Source of the DNA: Thermoflavimicrobium daqui
GTDB lineage: Bacteria > Bacillota > Bacilli > Thermoactinomycetales > Thermoactinomycetaceae
Direction of reading: 5' to 3'
DNA length: 64,000 bases
Assembly (NCBI RefSeq): GCF_003313465.1
Contig: NZ_KZ845671.1
Span: 1-64,000, forward strand
Of the stretch, positions 25,988 through 34,266 are shown piece after piece. The position numbers and the translations under genes were made by a program. Every line of letters starts with the position of its first letter. The stretch's first letter is position 1. The notes below the pieces were generated by a model, which did not search any database, was not told where the DNA came from, and was given only the letters and a program-made list of their open reading frames with translations.

Positions 25988-27298
25988 ATGATTCCGTCTC
26001 CATTATTGCTCACCTTATTACTATTAGGTATAGGAATTACTACATTAGGAGCTTTTTGGGGATGGGGTTGGGTCTGTTTTAGTATTTATAACGGGATCCT
26101 ATTTTCTCTATTGATTATCGATATTTATTTAGTTAAACAACTTCCTAAGCTTATAGCGACACGTCAGATCGATTCATTATTTGAGATTGCAGAGGATAAC
26201 ACAGTCCGACTGATCATTCGTGCAAATGCTCCCTTATCGACAAAAATGTGGGTACAAGATGACTATCCACATGGATTTCATACTAGTGAACGCACCTTCT
26301 ATCAAGTATGGAAAAATGAGACAAGTAAGGTGATCACCTATTACGTAAAACCACATCGTCGCGGACGTCATCAATTTGAAAAGATTCATCTTCGTTTGCA
26401 AAGCCAATTCCGTCTCCTGCACATTCAACAATCATTTACACAACGCATGGAGGTTAAAGTATATCCTCGCTTAGAAGCAGTACGACGAGTACGGAAGGGC
26501 TTTTACCGTCGCCAGTCATTACAGGATGGAAGAGCGTTGTATCGTTCGTTTGGGGCTGGAAAAGAGTTTTCACATATTCGTGAGTATATCCCAGATGATG
26601 ATCCGCGTCAGATTAATTGGATGGCCACAGCTCGGCGTGGAAAATTAGTATCCAATGTATACCACCCAGAAGCAGGACAACAGGTGGCCATTCTTTTAGA
26701 CTGTGGGCGATTAATGGGTGTACATAATGAAGGGCGAACCCAATTAGACTATGCACTTGAAGCTGTTTTGGGTTATGCTGCTATTGCATTACAAAGAGGA
26801 GAGCAAGTTAGCTTTATCGCTTTCTCAGATCAAATTTTACGTTTTGTTCCACTTGGGAAAGGGATAGAACATCTGAATCGGATCGTGGAAGCTTCATTTG
26901 ATTTAGAGCCGAGCTATAAAGAGACGGATTATCTTCAAGTATGGAATCTACTGCAATCCATGCATCGTCATCGATCGTTAGTTACGTTGTTTACCGATAT
27001 GGGCAATATCACGTTTGCAGAAAGTCTGCAAAATTTAATGAGCTATACCAAAAAGAAATTCGCATTCTTAACCGTTTCGATGCAAAATCCGCGTTTAATA
27101 GATCAGTTAAAACAACCACTGGTAACTGAAGAAGATATCTACCGAAAAATAGCGATAGAAGAGCTGCAACAAGAACGTAAGAGAGTGCTCCGATATTGGT
27201 CCAATCAAAAAGTAGGGACTTTGGACGTAATGCCTGATCAATTGGCAAGTGCTGTTATCGATACCTATTTAAAGATACGAAGTCGTGTAGAAACTTAA
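25988..27298 (+). CDS. DUF58-domain protein (MoxR partner)
   Basis: About 436 residues. Two N-terminal spans (MIPSPLLLTLLLLGIGITTLG... and WVCFSIYNGILFSLLIIDIYL) precede a cytosolic DUF58 region with the signature GAGKEFSHIREYIPDDDPRQINWMATARRGKLV and a VWA-like fold (AILLDCGRLMG, VSFIAFSD, LFTDMG). The longest frame starts inside moxR, but DUF58 proteins often begin MIPxxxLLLLL, and the ATG at 25988 is four bases after the moxR stop. Last gene of the operon. Confidence 0.85.
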   Translation: MIPSPLLLTLLLLGIGITTLGAFWGWGWVCFSIYNGILFSLLIIDIYLVKQLPKLIATRQIDSLFEIAEDNTVRLIIRANAPLSTKMWVQDDYPHGFHTSERTFYQVWKNETSKVITYYVKPHRRGRHQFEKIHLRLQSQFRLLHIQQSFTQRMEVKVYPRLEAVRRVRKGFYRRQSLQDGRALYRSFGAGKEFSHIREYIPDDDPRQINWMATARRGKLVSNVYHPEAGQQVAILLDCGRLMGVHNEGRTQLDYALEAVLGYAAIALQRGEQVSFIAFSDQILRFVPLGKGIEHLNRIVEASFDLEPSYKETDYLQVWNLLQSMHRHRSLVTLFTDMGNITFAESLQNLMSYTKKKFAFLTVSMQNPRLIDQLKQPLVTEEDIYRKIAIEELQQERKRVLRYWSNQKVGTLDVMPDQLASAVIDTYLKIRSRVET

Positions 27299-27319
27299 AA
27301 AATAGATTCAAGAAAATTG

Positions 27320-27578
27320 CCGACAGGAGACTCGCCTTTTTTTAAAGGCGTAGAAAAACTGTATCTATCAGGTTGCAAGGAGAAATGTTTTCTTGCGTAA
27401 AAGATACAAACTGGGGAATTGAGTATCTTGTTGCTGGGACTATATCAGCATGACTGGTGTAGTACGGATAGTTGTCAACCTGCCCATGATGTATCGTCAA
27501 TGAAGGCAGGAGTCTCTATGACGTTTGTACTGCTGGACAGATATAAGCTCACCATTGAAATGGTGAGTAGTTGACATC
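27320..27578 (+). mobile_element. Non-coding IS200/IS605-like element (omega-RNA-like), putative
   Basis: No gene is present between 27299 and 27762, yet the region is structured. A left hairpin CGCCTTT/AAAGGCG (27333-27350) is followed by about 200 bases ending in TCGTCAATGAAGGCAGGAG, a motif resembling the 3' ends of tnpB genes (Ser-Met-Lys-Gln-Glu codons). The right end is a hairpin CTCACCATT/AATGGTGAG (27548-27567) followed by TAGTTGACA. Such ends are typical of IS605/IS1341-type elements and of the omega RNA that guides TnpB. No transposase remains. The identification rests on recalled motifs and needs a search. Confidence 0.45.
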
Positions 27579-27629
27579 ATTACCCTATTTTCTTTTTCAG
27601 TTGAATAATTTTGCCTGCTTTACTTTCTA

Positions 27630-27667
27630 ATAGCTACCTCTTCTAACAAAGGAGAGGTTTTTTTGTA
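27630..27667 (+). terminator. Terminator downstream of the DUF58 operon and element
   Basis: ACCTCTT pairs with GGAGAGGT and is followed by TTTTTT. Confidence 0.75.
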
Positions 27668-27762
27668 GTTAGGAATATCAAGAAAAAATATCGTTTAAAA
27701 AATGATATGTAGGGAAAAATCTAACCGTTATGTAAATTCGGAAATAATGGGTGATAGGGTTT

Positions 27763-28736
27763 ATGTCTTATTTTAACAATATTACCGATGTCCTTGGGAT
27801 TAAAGTAGGAAATGTCGAAGATACTCAAGCTTTGACTGGATGTACAGTCGTCTTGATAGAGCAAGGAGCTGTTTGTGGTGTAGATGTTCGTGGATCGGCA
27901 CCTGGAACGAGAGAAACAGATCTTTTGAATCCAATGAATGCCGTAGATCAAGTGCATGCTATTTGTTTATCGGGAGGCAGTGCATATGGACTTGACGCTG
28001 CAAGTGGCGTCATGCAATATTTGGAGGAACATGGATATGGATTACAAGTGGATGTAGGTGTAGTTCCGATCGTGCCAGCTGCTGTTTTATTCGACTTACA
28101 GATTGGGGACTCAAAGGTTCGTCCTAATCGGGACATGGGATATCAAGCTGCAATGCGGGCGATGTCAGGCTCATTTCCACTGGGGAATGTAGGAGCGGGC
28201 TGTGGTGCTACCGTGGGGAAAATAGCTGGGTATGCAAGATGTATGAAGGCAGGACTTGGCTCTGCATCCGTATCTATCCTAATGGACTAGTTGTCGGAGC
28301 GATTGTCGCAGTCAATGCATTAGGAGAAGTTCGAGACCCCCAAACCGGACGGATACTCGCTGGTGCAAGAGACAACGACGGAATGATTCGTAATAGTCTT
28401 GATTGGATGCTAGAAATGGGCAGATTAACGGTATCAAAAGGAACAAATACCACGATTGGAGTTATTGCAACTAACGCCCATTTGAATAAAGTACAAGCGA
28501 CCAAAGTATCTGCGATGGCTCACAATGGATTAGCTCGTACGATTTACCCTGTACATACGATGTTAGACGGAGATACAATCTTTACTTTAGCAACAGGCGA
28601 AATAGAAGCATCTGTTGATTTGGTAGGGAGTATTGCAGCGGAAGTAATGGCTGATGCGATTATCGTAGCAATTCGTGCCGCTAAAGGAATTGCAGGGATT
28701 CCAGCATATCAAGATTTAAATGATAAAGAAATCTAA
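27763..28736 (+). pseudogene. P1-family (S58, DmpA-like) aminopeptidase, frameshifted
   Basis: Two overlapping frames make up one S58 peptidase of about 325 residues. Frame 1 (27763-28290) has NNITDVLGIKVGNVED..TGCTVVL and the conserved CLSGGSAYGLDAASGVMQYLEE. Frame 2 (28239-28736) has NGLVVGAIVAVNALGEVRD, the autoprocessing and nucleophile region NTTIGVIATNA, and the C-terminus. The join GSASV...YPNGLVV falls at about 28265-28280 and needs a one-base insertion or two-base deletion. There is no homopolymer there, so a real mutation is more likely than a run-length error. The full-length enzyme would be an aminopeptidase or amidase. It separates the MoxR operon from its SpoIIM/RDD partners. 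Confidence 0.82.
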
Positions 28737-28754
28737 ATAATATATATGATTATT

Positions 28755-28806
28755 AAGGGTATGATCTCTATGGAAATATCCGTATTTTGAGCTCATACCC
28801 TTTTTT
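28755..28806. terminator. Bidirectional terminator
   Basis: AAGGGTATGA pairs with TCATACCCTT and is followed by T6. It separates the peptidase from the convergent SpoIIM-like gene. Confidence 0.8.
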
Positions 28807-28837
28807 AGAGAAAAGCTTTGCTTATCATATATTTAAT

Positions 28838-29833
28838 CTAGAATTTTTGATAGGTAAAAGAAGGATCAAATTTTTGCACTTTCTTTTGTTGAAAAGCCGA
28901 TAGTAAATAAGGTCTACAAAAATAGATGATTAGTAAGATGAGATGAACAGCAGATAAGATATACTTTGCTAAATACGAGATCTTAGCAGGAGTTACAAAT
29001 CCCTCGATGATACCAGCAATAACAAATAAAGGAATTACTCCTAGTATCATTTGAATGGTGACGATTCCTTCTTTCTTTAAAGCATTGAGTCGTGTATCAT
29101 CTCCAGGAACGAGAAAGTGATAAGCGAGTGATAAACCAGCAGCTCCTGCAATATAAATCGCTGTTAGTTCGATCACACCATGTGGCCAGATTAAAGCCCA
29201 AAACTCATATCCATGTCCAGCTTGATGAAATATTGCAGCTAGAGCTCCGAGTAGTAGCCCATTATAAAATAGAACCCAGATAGTACCAATGCCTAACAAT
29301 GCACCTAACGCAAAACAAAGGATAGCGACTTTGATATTATTTACCATGATTTCGCTAGATGCGATGGCAGGGTTCCACTCGTTATTTCCGACTTCACTAG
29401 GATTAATTTGTCCTAGCATATCAGGAGGTAAAAAATAAGCAGCAAAGCTTTGGTCTTGCATCGTTAGTAAGAAAGCTAGGAAAAAACCCCCAGCGTCAAC
29501 CAACAGAGAAATAAGGAAAAAAGAGCCACGCTTAAATAAGTATTGAGGGAATTTTGTTACCAAAAAGTGAACAATTACTTTCAAATAGCTTTTTTTGGCA
29601 ACTCCATAAACCAAATTGTGCCCCCGAATAACAAGTCGGCTTAAATATTCGGTGACCTCATGATTGGGAAAATAAGTTTGGGCATAGGCTAGGTGTGCAG
29701 ATACAGCGCGATAGAAGATACCTAATTCATCGATTTGCGCTTTATTTGGCTTGACGTCGGAGATTTGCTCCAATGTATGTTCAAGCTGGGCCCAAGTCGA
29801 TTGATTTTTTTGTATAAACTTACCTATGTTCAT
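28838..29833 (-). CDS. SpoIIM-like (DUF95) membrane protein
   Basis: A 331-residue protein with a soluble N-terminal third (FIQKNQSTWAQLEHTLEQI, typical of DUF95) and about five spans, including the polar-lined segments NNIKVAILCFALGALLGIG and WPHGVIELTAIYIAGAAGLSLAYHF. The conserved H-G-x-x-E-L in the latter (PHGVIELT) is a DUF95 hallmark. DUF95 proteins resemble SpoIIM, which helps peptidoglycan remodelling in engulfment, but members outside sporulation loci are common. It is divergent from the RDD gene and near the MoxR operon. Confidence 0.85.
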   Translation of the reverse strand: MNIGKFIQKNQSTWAQLEHTLEQISDVKPNKAQIDELGIFYRAVSAHLAYAQTYFPNHEVTEYLSRLVIRGHNLVYGVAKKSYLKVIVHFLVTKFPQYLFKRGSFFLISLLVDAGGFFLAFLLTMQDQSFAAYFLPPDMLGQINPSEVGNNEWNPAIASSEIMVNNIKVAILCFALGALLGIGTIWVLFYNGLLLGALAAIFHQAGHGYEFWALIWPHGVIELTAIYIAGAAGLSLAYHFLVPGDDTRLNALKKEGIVTIQMILGVIPLFVIAGIIEGFVTPAKISYLAKYILSAVHLILLIIYFCRPYLLSAFQQKKVQKFDPSFTYQKF

Positions 29834-29891
29834 TCATCTGCCTCTTTCTTCTTTGATGATTGCAGTATAATGATATAGAAGGAGGTTTCCC

Positions 29892-30698
29892 ATGAGAAAT
29901 GTGGTGATGGTTCATACACCAGAATATGTGCAAATTCCATTGGAAACGGCAGGTATTGCAACACGTGGAATCGCCAAAGTGATTGATTATCTTTGTGTTT
30001 TTGTCCTATCTACCATCCTAAGCTTTGTTGGATTGATTTTTACCTCTATGGGCACAGATGTATCAGCTAATGATCCACTCACATCCATGGAAATAGCTGT
30101 TTTAATTGTTATTGGAGCGGCAATTCCTATTGGTTATTTTACTATGACTGAATACTGGATGAAAGGGCAGACTATTGGCAAAAGAGTGATGCGACTTCGT
30201 GTGATTCAAGATAATGGACAAAGGCCTACTATTTTCTCTGTATTTTTGCGTAATTTACTACAACTTGTAGATATGTTACCATTTGCTTTCTTTCTTGGGA
30301 TGGCTACAGCTTTTATCAATCGCAAAGAGAAAAGAATTGGCGATTTAGTAGCAGGAACCATGGTAGTTTGTGAAAAAAAGAGTCCATCGGAGTTACATCT
30401 CTATTTTACATACCCCGATTTATCTTCGTATGAAAGGGAAATGTATCAACGACTACCGATCATTTCTGGTGATCTATATAAGATTTTAGAAGACTTTCTT
30501 ATCCGAAGAGAAAAGCTAAATCCTGTCGTACGGAAAGAGTTAGCTATCAAGCTGATTAATAAAGGCTGGTCCAGTATTCAAGTCTATCCTAACCAAGAAG
30601 AGTTTTTTTTAGAAAAGGTATATTTGTATTTGCGAGGAGTGACTTATCCATCTCAATATCCTTATATTTATTCCCAATATTTCCCTAATGAAAAATAA
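29892..30698 (+). CDS. RDD-family membrane protein
   Basis: A 268-residue protein. The RDD domain (residues about 15-165) has GIATRGIAKVIDYLCVFVLS with the Arg and Asp signature, then TEYWMKGQTIGKRVMRLRVI and RKEKRIGDLVAGTMVV. A C-terminal cytosolic region of about 100 residues follows. Function is unknown; several RDD proteins are linked to ion exchange. AAGGAGG lies six bases before the ATG. It is divergent from the SpoIIM-like gene (58 bases apart), and the same pair accompanies MoxR/DUF58 in other phyla. Confidence 0.87.
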   Translation: MRNVVMVHTPEYVQIPLETAGIATRGIAKVIDYLCVFVLSTILSFVGLIFTSMGTDVSANDPLTSMEIAVLIVIGAAIPIGYFTMTEYWMKGQTIGKRVMRLRVIQDNGQRPTIFSVFLRNLLQLVDMLPFAFFLGMATAFINRKEKRIGDLVAGTMVVCEKKSPSELHLYFTYPDLSSYEREMYQRLPIISGDLYKILEDFLIRREKLNPVVRKELAIKLINKGWSSIQVYPNQEEFFLEKVYLYLRGVTYPSQYPYIYSQYFPNEK

Positions 30699-30706
30699 GT
30701 TGGAGC

Positions 30707-30755
30707 AAAAATGACACCACTTGTATCACCTGAACAATGAGGTGTCATTTTTATT
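30707..30755. terminator. Bidirectional terminator
   Basis: AAAATGACACC pairs with GGTGTCATTTT. It lies between the RDD gene and the convergent glucosaminidase-like gene. Confidence 0.82.
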
Positions 30756-30785
30756 AATAAATTGAATCGATGTATGAATGAAGAT

Positions 30786-31430
30786 TTAAGGTCTATCAGG
30801 AATATCTTCTTTTATTATTTTGCATTGGTAAGTTAGACCGTTAAATTCACTTACAAAGAATTGGACATTTTCAACCCAAGTATGATTGGTTTGATGGGGA
30901 TCATTATCTGCATCAATCGGTGACCACTTGGGACCAATTTGTGCTGGAGTTAACTTTTGTTCAGAAAGATAATAGCTTCTTAAAGTCCAAGCCATGGTTT
31001 CAATTCCTGCTTGGACAGTTGGAAAAGATTCAAAGTCGGATGGATTATCCGTTTTCATAATACCACCTGGGTTATTATATTTTTTTAAAGCGGATGATGT
31101 CCCACGATCTGTTTCTAGCATGGCAATGGATAATAGTAGAATAGGATCAACACGATATTTCTTTCCAGCATTTACGAATAGAGCAGCTTGATTGCGAAAT
31201 AAGCTATCTGGTTTTTTTGCTGTTAGTTTTAAAATCACTTCGTTTAATTCACGGATCGATTTTTCTTTACCTGTTGGAAAACAGGCTGTAGTTTCTTTTG
31301 GTGTTATTAAATAATAAATGAAACCAATGGTCAAAAGTACAAGAAAGATACATAAAGGTAAAAGCCATTTATTTTTTTGAAAAGTCCCGATAAAATTATT
31401 TTGAATATTAAACATATGAGCTTCATCCAT
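30786..31430 (-). CDS. Membrane-anchored glucosaminidase-like protein
   Basis: A 214-residue protein with one N-terminal span (WLLPLCIFLVLLTIGFIYYLI) and an outside lysozyme-like domain of the endo-beta-N-acetylglucosaminidase type. DPILLLSIAMLETDRGTSSALKKYNNPGGI carries the catalytic Glu and the family N-N-P-G-G-I. It probably cleaves peptidoglycan glycan strands. It lacks the SH3 or LysM wall-binding repeats of larger relatives. The ATG at 31430 and another at 31415 are both possible starts; neither has a strong ribosome site. Confidence 0.75.
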   Translation of the reverse strand: MDEAHMFNIQNNFIGTFQKNKWLLPLCIFLVLLTIGFIYYLITPKETTACFPTGKEKSIRELNEVILKLTAKKPDSLFRNQAALFVNAGKKYRVDPILLLSIAMLETDRGTSSALKKYNNPGGIMKTDNPSDFESFPTVQAGIETMAWTLRSYYLSEQKLTPAQIGPKWSPIDADNDPHQTNHTWVENVQFFVSEFNGLTYQCKIIKEDIPDRP

Positions 31431-31707
31431 ATCATTATTTTATAGTTTCTATAGTAAGAGAAACCCTTAATATATTAGTAAAAATACAATATATTACCGG
31501 AAATATGCAAGGCGTCATTTTGAATTTCGGCAGAATCGATATTCGTGTAATGATTTTATATCCGATTTGAATAAAAAAATTAATTCTACCTATTTTAATA
31601 TGAAATAAAATAAAATACTATTTATCTTCTTTTGATTAAGAAGAAGTTAATGTTATAGCAGTATTACAATTCTGTGATAAAGAATAAATCTGAAAAGAGG
31701 TCAAATT

Positions 31708-31794
31708 ATGTTGGCTTTGATATATAAATGGTTTATGGGGAATACTTCGAAAAAATCAACTAAAAAATGGAGAGGCTATTTTTTAAGAGGATGA
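31708..31794 (+). CDS. Possible 28-residue cationic peptide
   Basis: AAAGAGG lies seven bases before the ATG. The peptide begins MLALIYKWFMGNTSKK and is rich in Lys and aromatic residues, with a net positive charge and a short hydrophobic start. I do not recognise it. It could be a small membrane peptide or noise; only the ribosome site supports it. Confidence 0.3.
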   Translation: MLALIYKWFMGNTSKKSTKKWRGYFLRG

Positions 31795-31895
31795 AGATAG
31801 GCTATTGAAGAATTCTTCTCAAGAATTTATATGAACTTCCTATATCATACAAATTAGTCATAATTAATACCATTTAATTTTATAAGGATTATTAA

Positions 31896-32000
31896 ATGAT
31901 TGGTTTCGATTTATTATATCCTCCTCTTGGTTGGGGTATTTTATATTTCCATAAAAATAGATCAGAAATATATGACCGAATTTTTAAATACTTTTGTTAG
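31896..32000 (+). CDS. Possible 34-residue peptide ending in Cys
   Basis: AAGGA lies eight bases before the ATG. The peptide starts MIGFDLLYPPLGWGILYFHK and ends FKYFC. It has a hydrophobic, proline-containing first half and a charged second half. There is no known family. It lies about 100 bases after the other micro-ORF. Confidence 0.3.
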   Translation: MIGFDLLYPPLGWGILYFHKNRSEIYDRIFKYFC

Positions 32001-32187
32001 AGCCTTTAATCTTGCTAGATATAGCTAGTTAAATTAATATAGAAAATATAGGACTTTTTATCATCATGCGATTCATAAGGAGCATTTCATCGACCTTGTA
32101 GAATTATGATTGTGCAATTAATTATAGATCCTAATAAGCCATAAATCCAAAACATATAGGTATTTTTAATCATAAGGCGGGTTAACA

Positions 32188-32958
32188 ATGTGGAATAATC
32201 AGCAACAACAAATAGGTGAACAGCTAATTTTATCTAAGGAAAATGGAGGTGTTCGTTTCGAAGTAATCCAGCATTACTTAAAAGGAAGCTCTGATTTAAC
32301 TAGAGCTTCAGAATTATATTATGCTCAAAAAGCAGGGGTACGTTTAAAGCAAGTACGGATTCTTTTAAATAATGCTGGTGTTCAAATCGAAGCAGGGGCT
32401 TTACACTATATGCGAGGAAATCTTGATGTAAAAGCAAATATTGGTGGTGTAAGTGGTCTCTTGAAAAAAATGGTTACTAGTAAGGTAACAGGAGAAGAAA
32501 TGTTTAAGCCTCTTTATCAAGGGTATGGAGAAATCTTTTTAGAACCTAGTTTTGATAATTATCTGCTTGTGGAATTAAGTAATGAAGAAATGGTTTGTGA
32601 TGATGGTATGTTCTATGCTTGTGAAGCAGGAATCGACGTTGGTGCCTATCGTAATAAAGGATTGACAGCTTTATTAGGTGATGAAGGAGCATTTCAAACT
32701 CGATTAACAGGCACAGGTATATGCTGTTTAACAAGTCCTGTTCCCATTGAAGAAATTAAGATAATCCACTTACAAAATGAAACACTCCAAGTAGATGGGA
32801 ATTTTACCTTGCTAAGGAAAGGAAATATTGAATTTACAGTAGAAAGATCAAGTAAAAGTATGATGGGATCACTAACCAGCGGCGAAGGTCTATTACAAAC
32901 CTTCCGTGGTACAGGTGAGGTTTGGCTAGCTCCAACATTAGTTGCATATTCAGGATAA
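32188..32958 (+). CDS. AIM24-family protein
   Basis: A 256-residue beta-rich protein of the AIM24/TIGR00266 family (double-stranded beta helix; GVQIEAGALHYMRGNLDVKANIGGVSGLLKKMVTSKVTGEEMF in pieces is highly typical). The repeated TGEEMFKPLYQGYGEIFL and GTGEVWLAP strands are visible. Its molecular role is unknown in bacteria. AAGGCGG precedes the ATG. It is monocistronic with a strong terminator. Confidence 0.83.
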   Translation: MWNNQQQQIGEQLILSKENGGVRFEVIQHYLKGSSDLTRASELYYAQKAGVRLKQVRILLNNAGVQIEAGALHYMRGNLDVKANIGGVSGLLKKMVTSKVTGEEMFKPLYQGYGEIFLEPSFDNYLLVELSNEEMVCDDGMFYACEAGIDVGAYRNKGLTALLGDEGAFQTRLTGTGICCLTSPVPIEEIKIIHLQNETLQVDGNFTLLRKGNIEFTVERSSKSMMGSLTSGEGLLQTFRGTGEVWLAPTLVAYSG

Positions 32959-32959
32959 A

Positions 32960-33004
32960 AAATAGATGAGTTCACCTCTATTATAGAGGTGAGCTCATCT
33001 ATTT
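32960..33004 (+). terminator. Terminator after the AIM24-family gene
   Basis: AAATAGATGAG..CACCTCT pairs with AGAGGTG..CTCATCTATTT. Confidence 0.85.
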
Positions 33005-33005
33005 T

Positions 33006-33034
33006 GAGTGGGGAAGCGATGAGCGACTGATTAA
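33006..33034 (+). repeat. Dispersed repeat, partial copy C
   Basis: GAGTGGGGAAGCGATGAGCG, then ACTGATTAA, matches the core of copy B at 33989-34017 with two differences. It lies just downstream of the methyltransferase gene. Confidence 0.65.
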
Positions 33035-33095
33035 TGCAATAACTTAAATATAAATATATTAGACTGTAATAATAGGAAGATTTCGAAATATACAT

Positions 33096-33836
33096 CTATG
33101 GTTTTACTGCACTAAAAAACGATTTACCAAGACTAGGTGGAATCCCAAACTCATTGGTATCTATTTCTAAAATTTCTTGAAATCCTACTTCTTCAAGAAG
33201 TTGAATTACTTCATTCACATCATAACTTCTTTGACAAAGAGGAATATCAGACCGATGCCAAGTTTCTTCTGTCATCAGAAATAAGGTGATTTGGTAGTGA
33301 GCTAATCTCGTTTCCGGTTGATATTCGACACTTTTGATACAGACATGATCTGGTTTAATAATGTGGAAAGAGCCTTTGTGTTGTTGATAGATCGCCTCTG
33401 TATTTATATCAAAAATAAAACGCCCATTTTTGGCTAAACATGAAAATACATTTTGGAAAACTTGTTTTAGCTCTTCAAGTGAAATAATGTGATTAAGACT
33501 ATCAAAAACAGATATGACACCTGTAAATGTAGATGGTGGGAATGAAAAAAAGCGAGCATCTTCAACGAAAAACTTGACTTCTGGGGCATTTTGCTTGGCA
33601 TATTTAATCATCTCGTTAGAAAGATCAATTCCGATGACTTGATAACCACGCATAGAAAGTGATTTGGCTAACTGGCCTGTACCACAACATAGATCCAAAA
33701 TCGGTGTAGATTTAGAAATTTGATTGAGTAAATGCTTTTGGATAATTGGTAAAATCCCTTTGGAAAACCCTGCGAATTTTTGATTATACATCCAAGCAAA
33801 CTCATCGTAGTTATTGATTGTTTGAGTTAAACTCAT
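33096..33836 (-). CDS. Class I SAM-dependent methyltransferase
   Basis: A 246-residue methyltransferase. Motif I ILDLCCGTGQLA, the acidic loop VIGIDLSNEMI, EDARFF and the post-motif FDSLNHI and GRFIFDINT are present. The substrate cannot be predicted. The ATG at 33836 is preceded by GAGGAAGGAAGGG, while the longer frame (to 33911) has no site. The gene is flanked by direct copies of the dispersed repeat (33006 and 33908), which may mean the segment arrived or was duplicated with the repeat. Confidence 0.88.
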   Translation of the reverse strand: MSLTQTINNYDEFAWMYNQKFAGFSKGILPIIQKHLLNQISKSTPILDLCCGTGQLAKSLSMRGYQVIGIDLSNEMIKYAKQNAPEVKFFVEDARFFSFPPSTFTGVISVFDSLNHIISLEELKQVFQNVFSCLAKNGRFIFDINTEAIYQQHKGSFHIIKPDHVCIKSVEYQPETRLAHYQITLFLMTEETWHRSDIPLCQRSYDVNEVIQLLEEVGFQEILEIDTNEFGIPPSLGKSFFSAVKP

Positions 33837-33907
33837 TAGTAACCCTTCCTTCCTCGTTTTGTGTAAGATATATTCCATTTTTATAGCGGTATTCCTTTTT
33901 TTGAACA

Positions 33908-34026
33908 GCATGTTGCATCATTTGATTGAAAATCCATAGAGTTAAAGCGAATTGTCGGATCAACTTTTGCCCCAACCCTTTAGCGGGAGTGAGTGGGAAG
34001 CGATGAGCGGCTGATTAAGAGGCAAT
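33908..34026 (+). repeat. Dispersed intergenic repeat, copy B
   Basis: AGCATGTTGCAT, GGATCAACTTTTGCC, and GGGAGTGAGTGGGAAGCGAT followed by GAGCGGCTGATTAAG appear in the same order as in copy A at 3185-3325 (minus strand). No coding frame is present. The rest of the gap 33837-34266 is AT-rich, ending in a strong AAAGGAG site. Confidence 0.75.
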
Positions 34027-34266
34027 CTCAAATAAATGTCTGTGTTATAAAGGGAGTTCTTTAAAATTAAATTTATATCAGTAAGCAGTAAACTTTCTGA
34101 TCTAATAAAATATGCATTGTTTATGCTATAAGTACATTGTGTTATAGTTAATATGAAGGATGCATTAATTTCTCCTAAGTAAGAAAAATTTTTATCTTAT
34201 GACTCTTATCTATTTTCTGCTTTTAAGATTGGATATTTGCTATACATATAAAGGAGATGGAGTTTG

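Larger units (their letters stand above)
31431..32187. other. AT-rich 750-base gap with two possible micro-ORFs
   Basis: No large gene is seen. Two short frames with plausible ribosome binding sites are listed separately at 31708 and 31896. Their flanks show no clear terminator, and composition is more AT-rich than the neighbouring genes. Confidence 0.5.

Noticed and set aside
27320-27578. Riboswitch or T-box upstream of the S58 peptidase
   Set aside because: No T-box consensus or known aptamer was recognised, and a terminator and about 90 bases separate it from the gene; the IS605-like ends explain it better.
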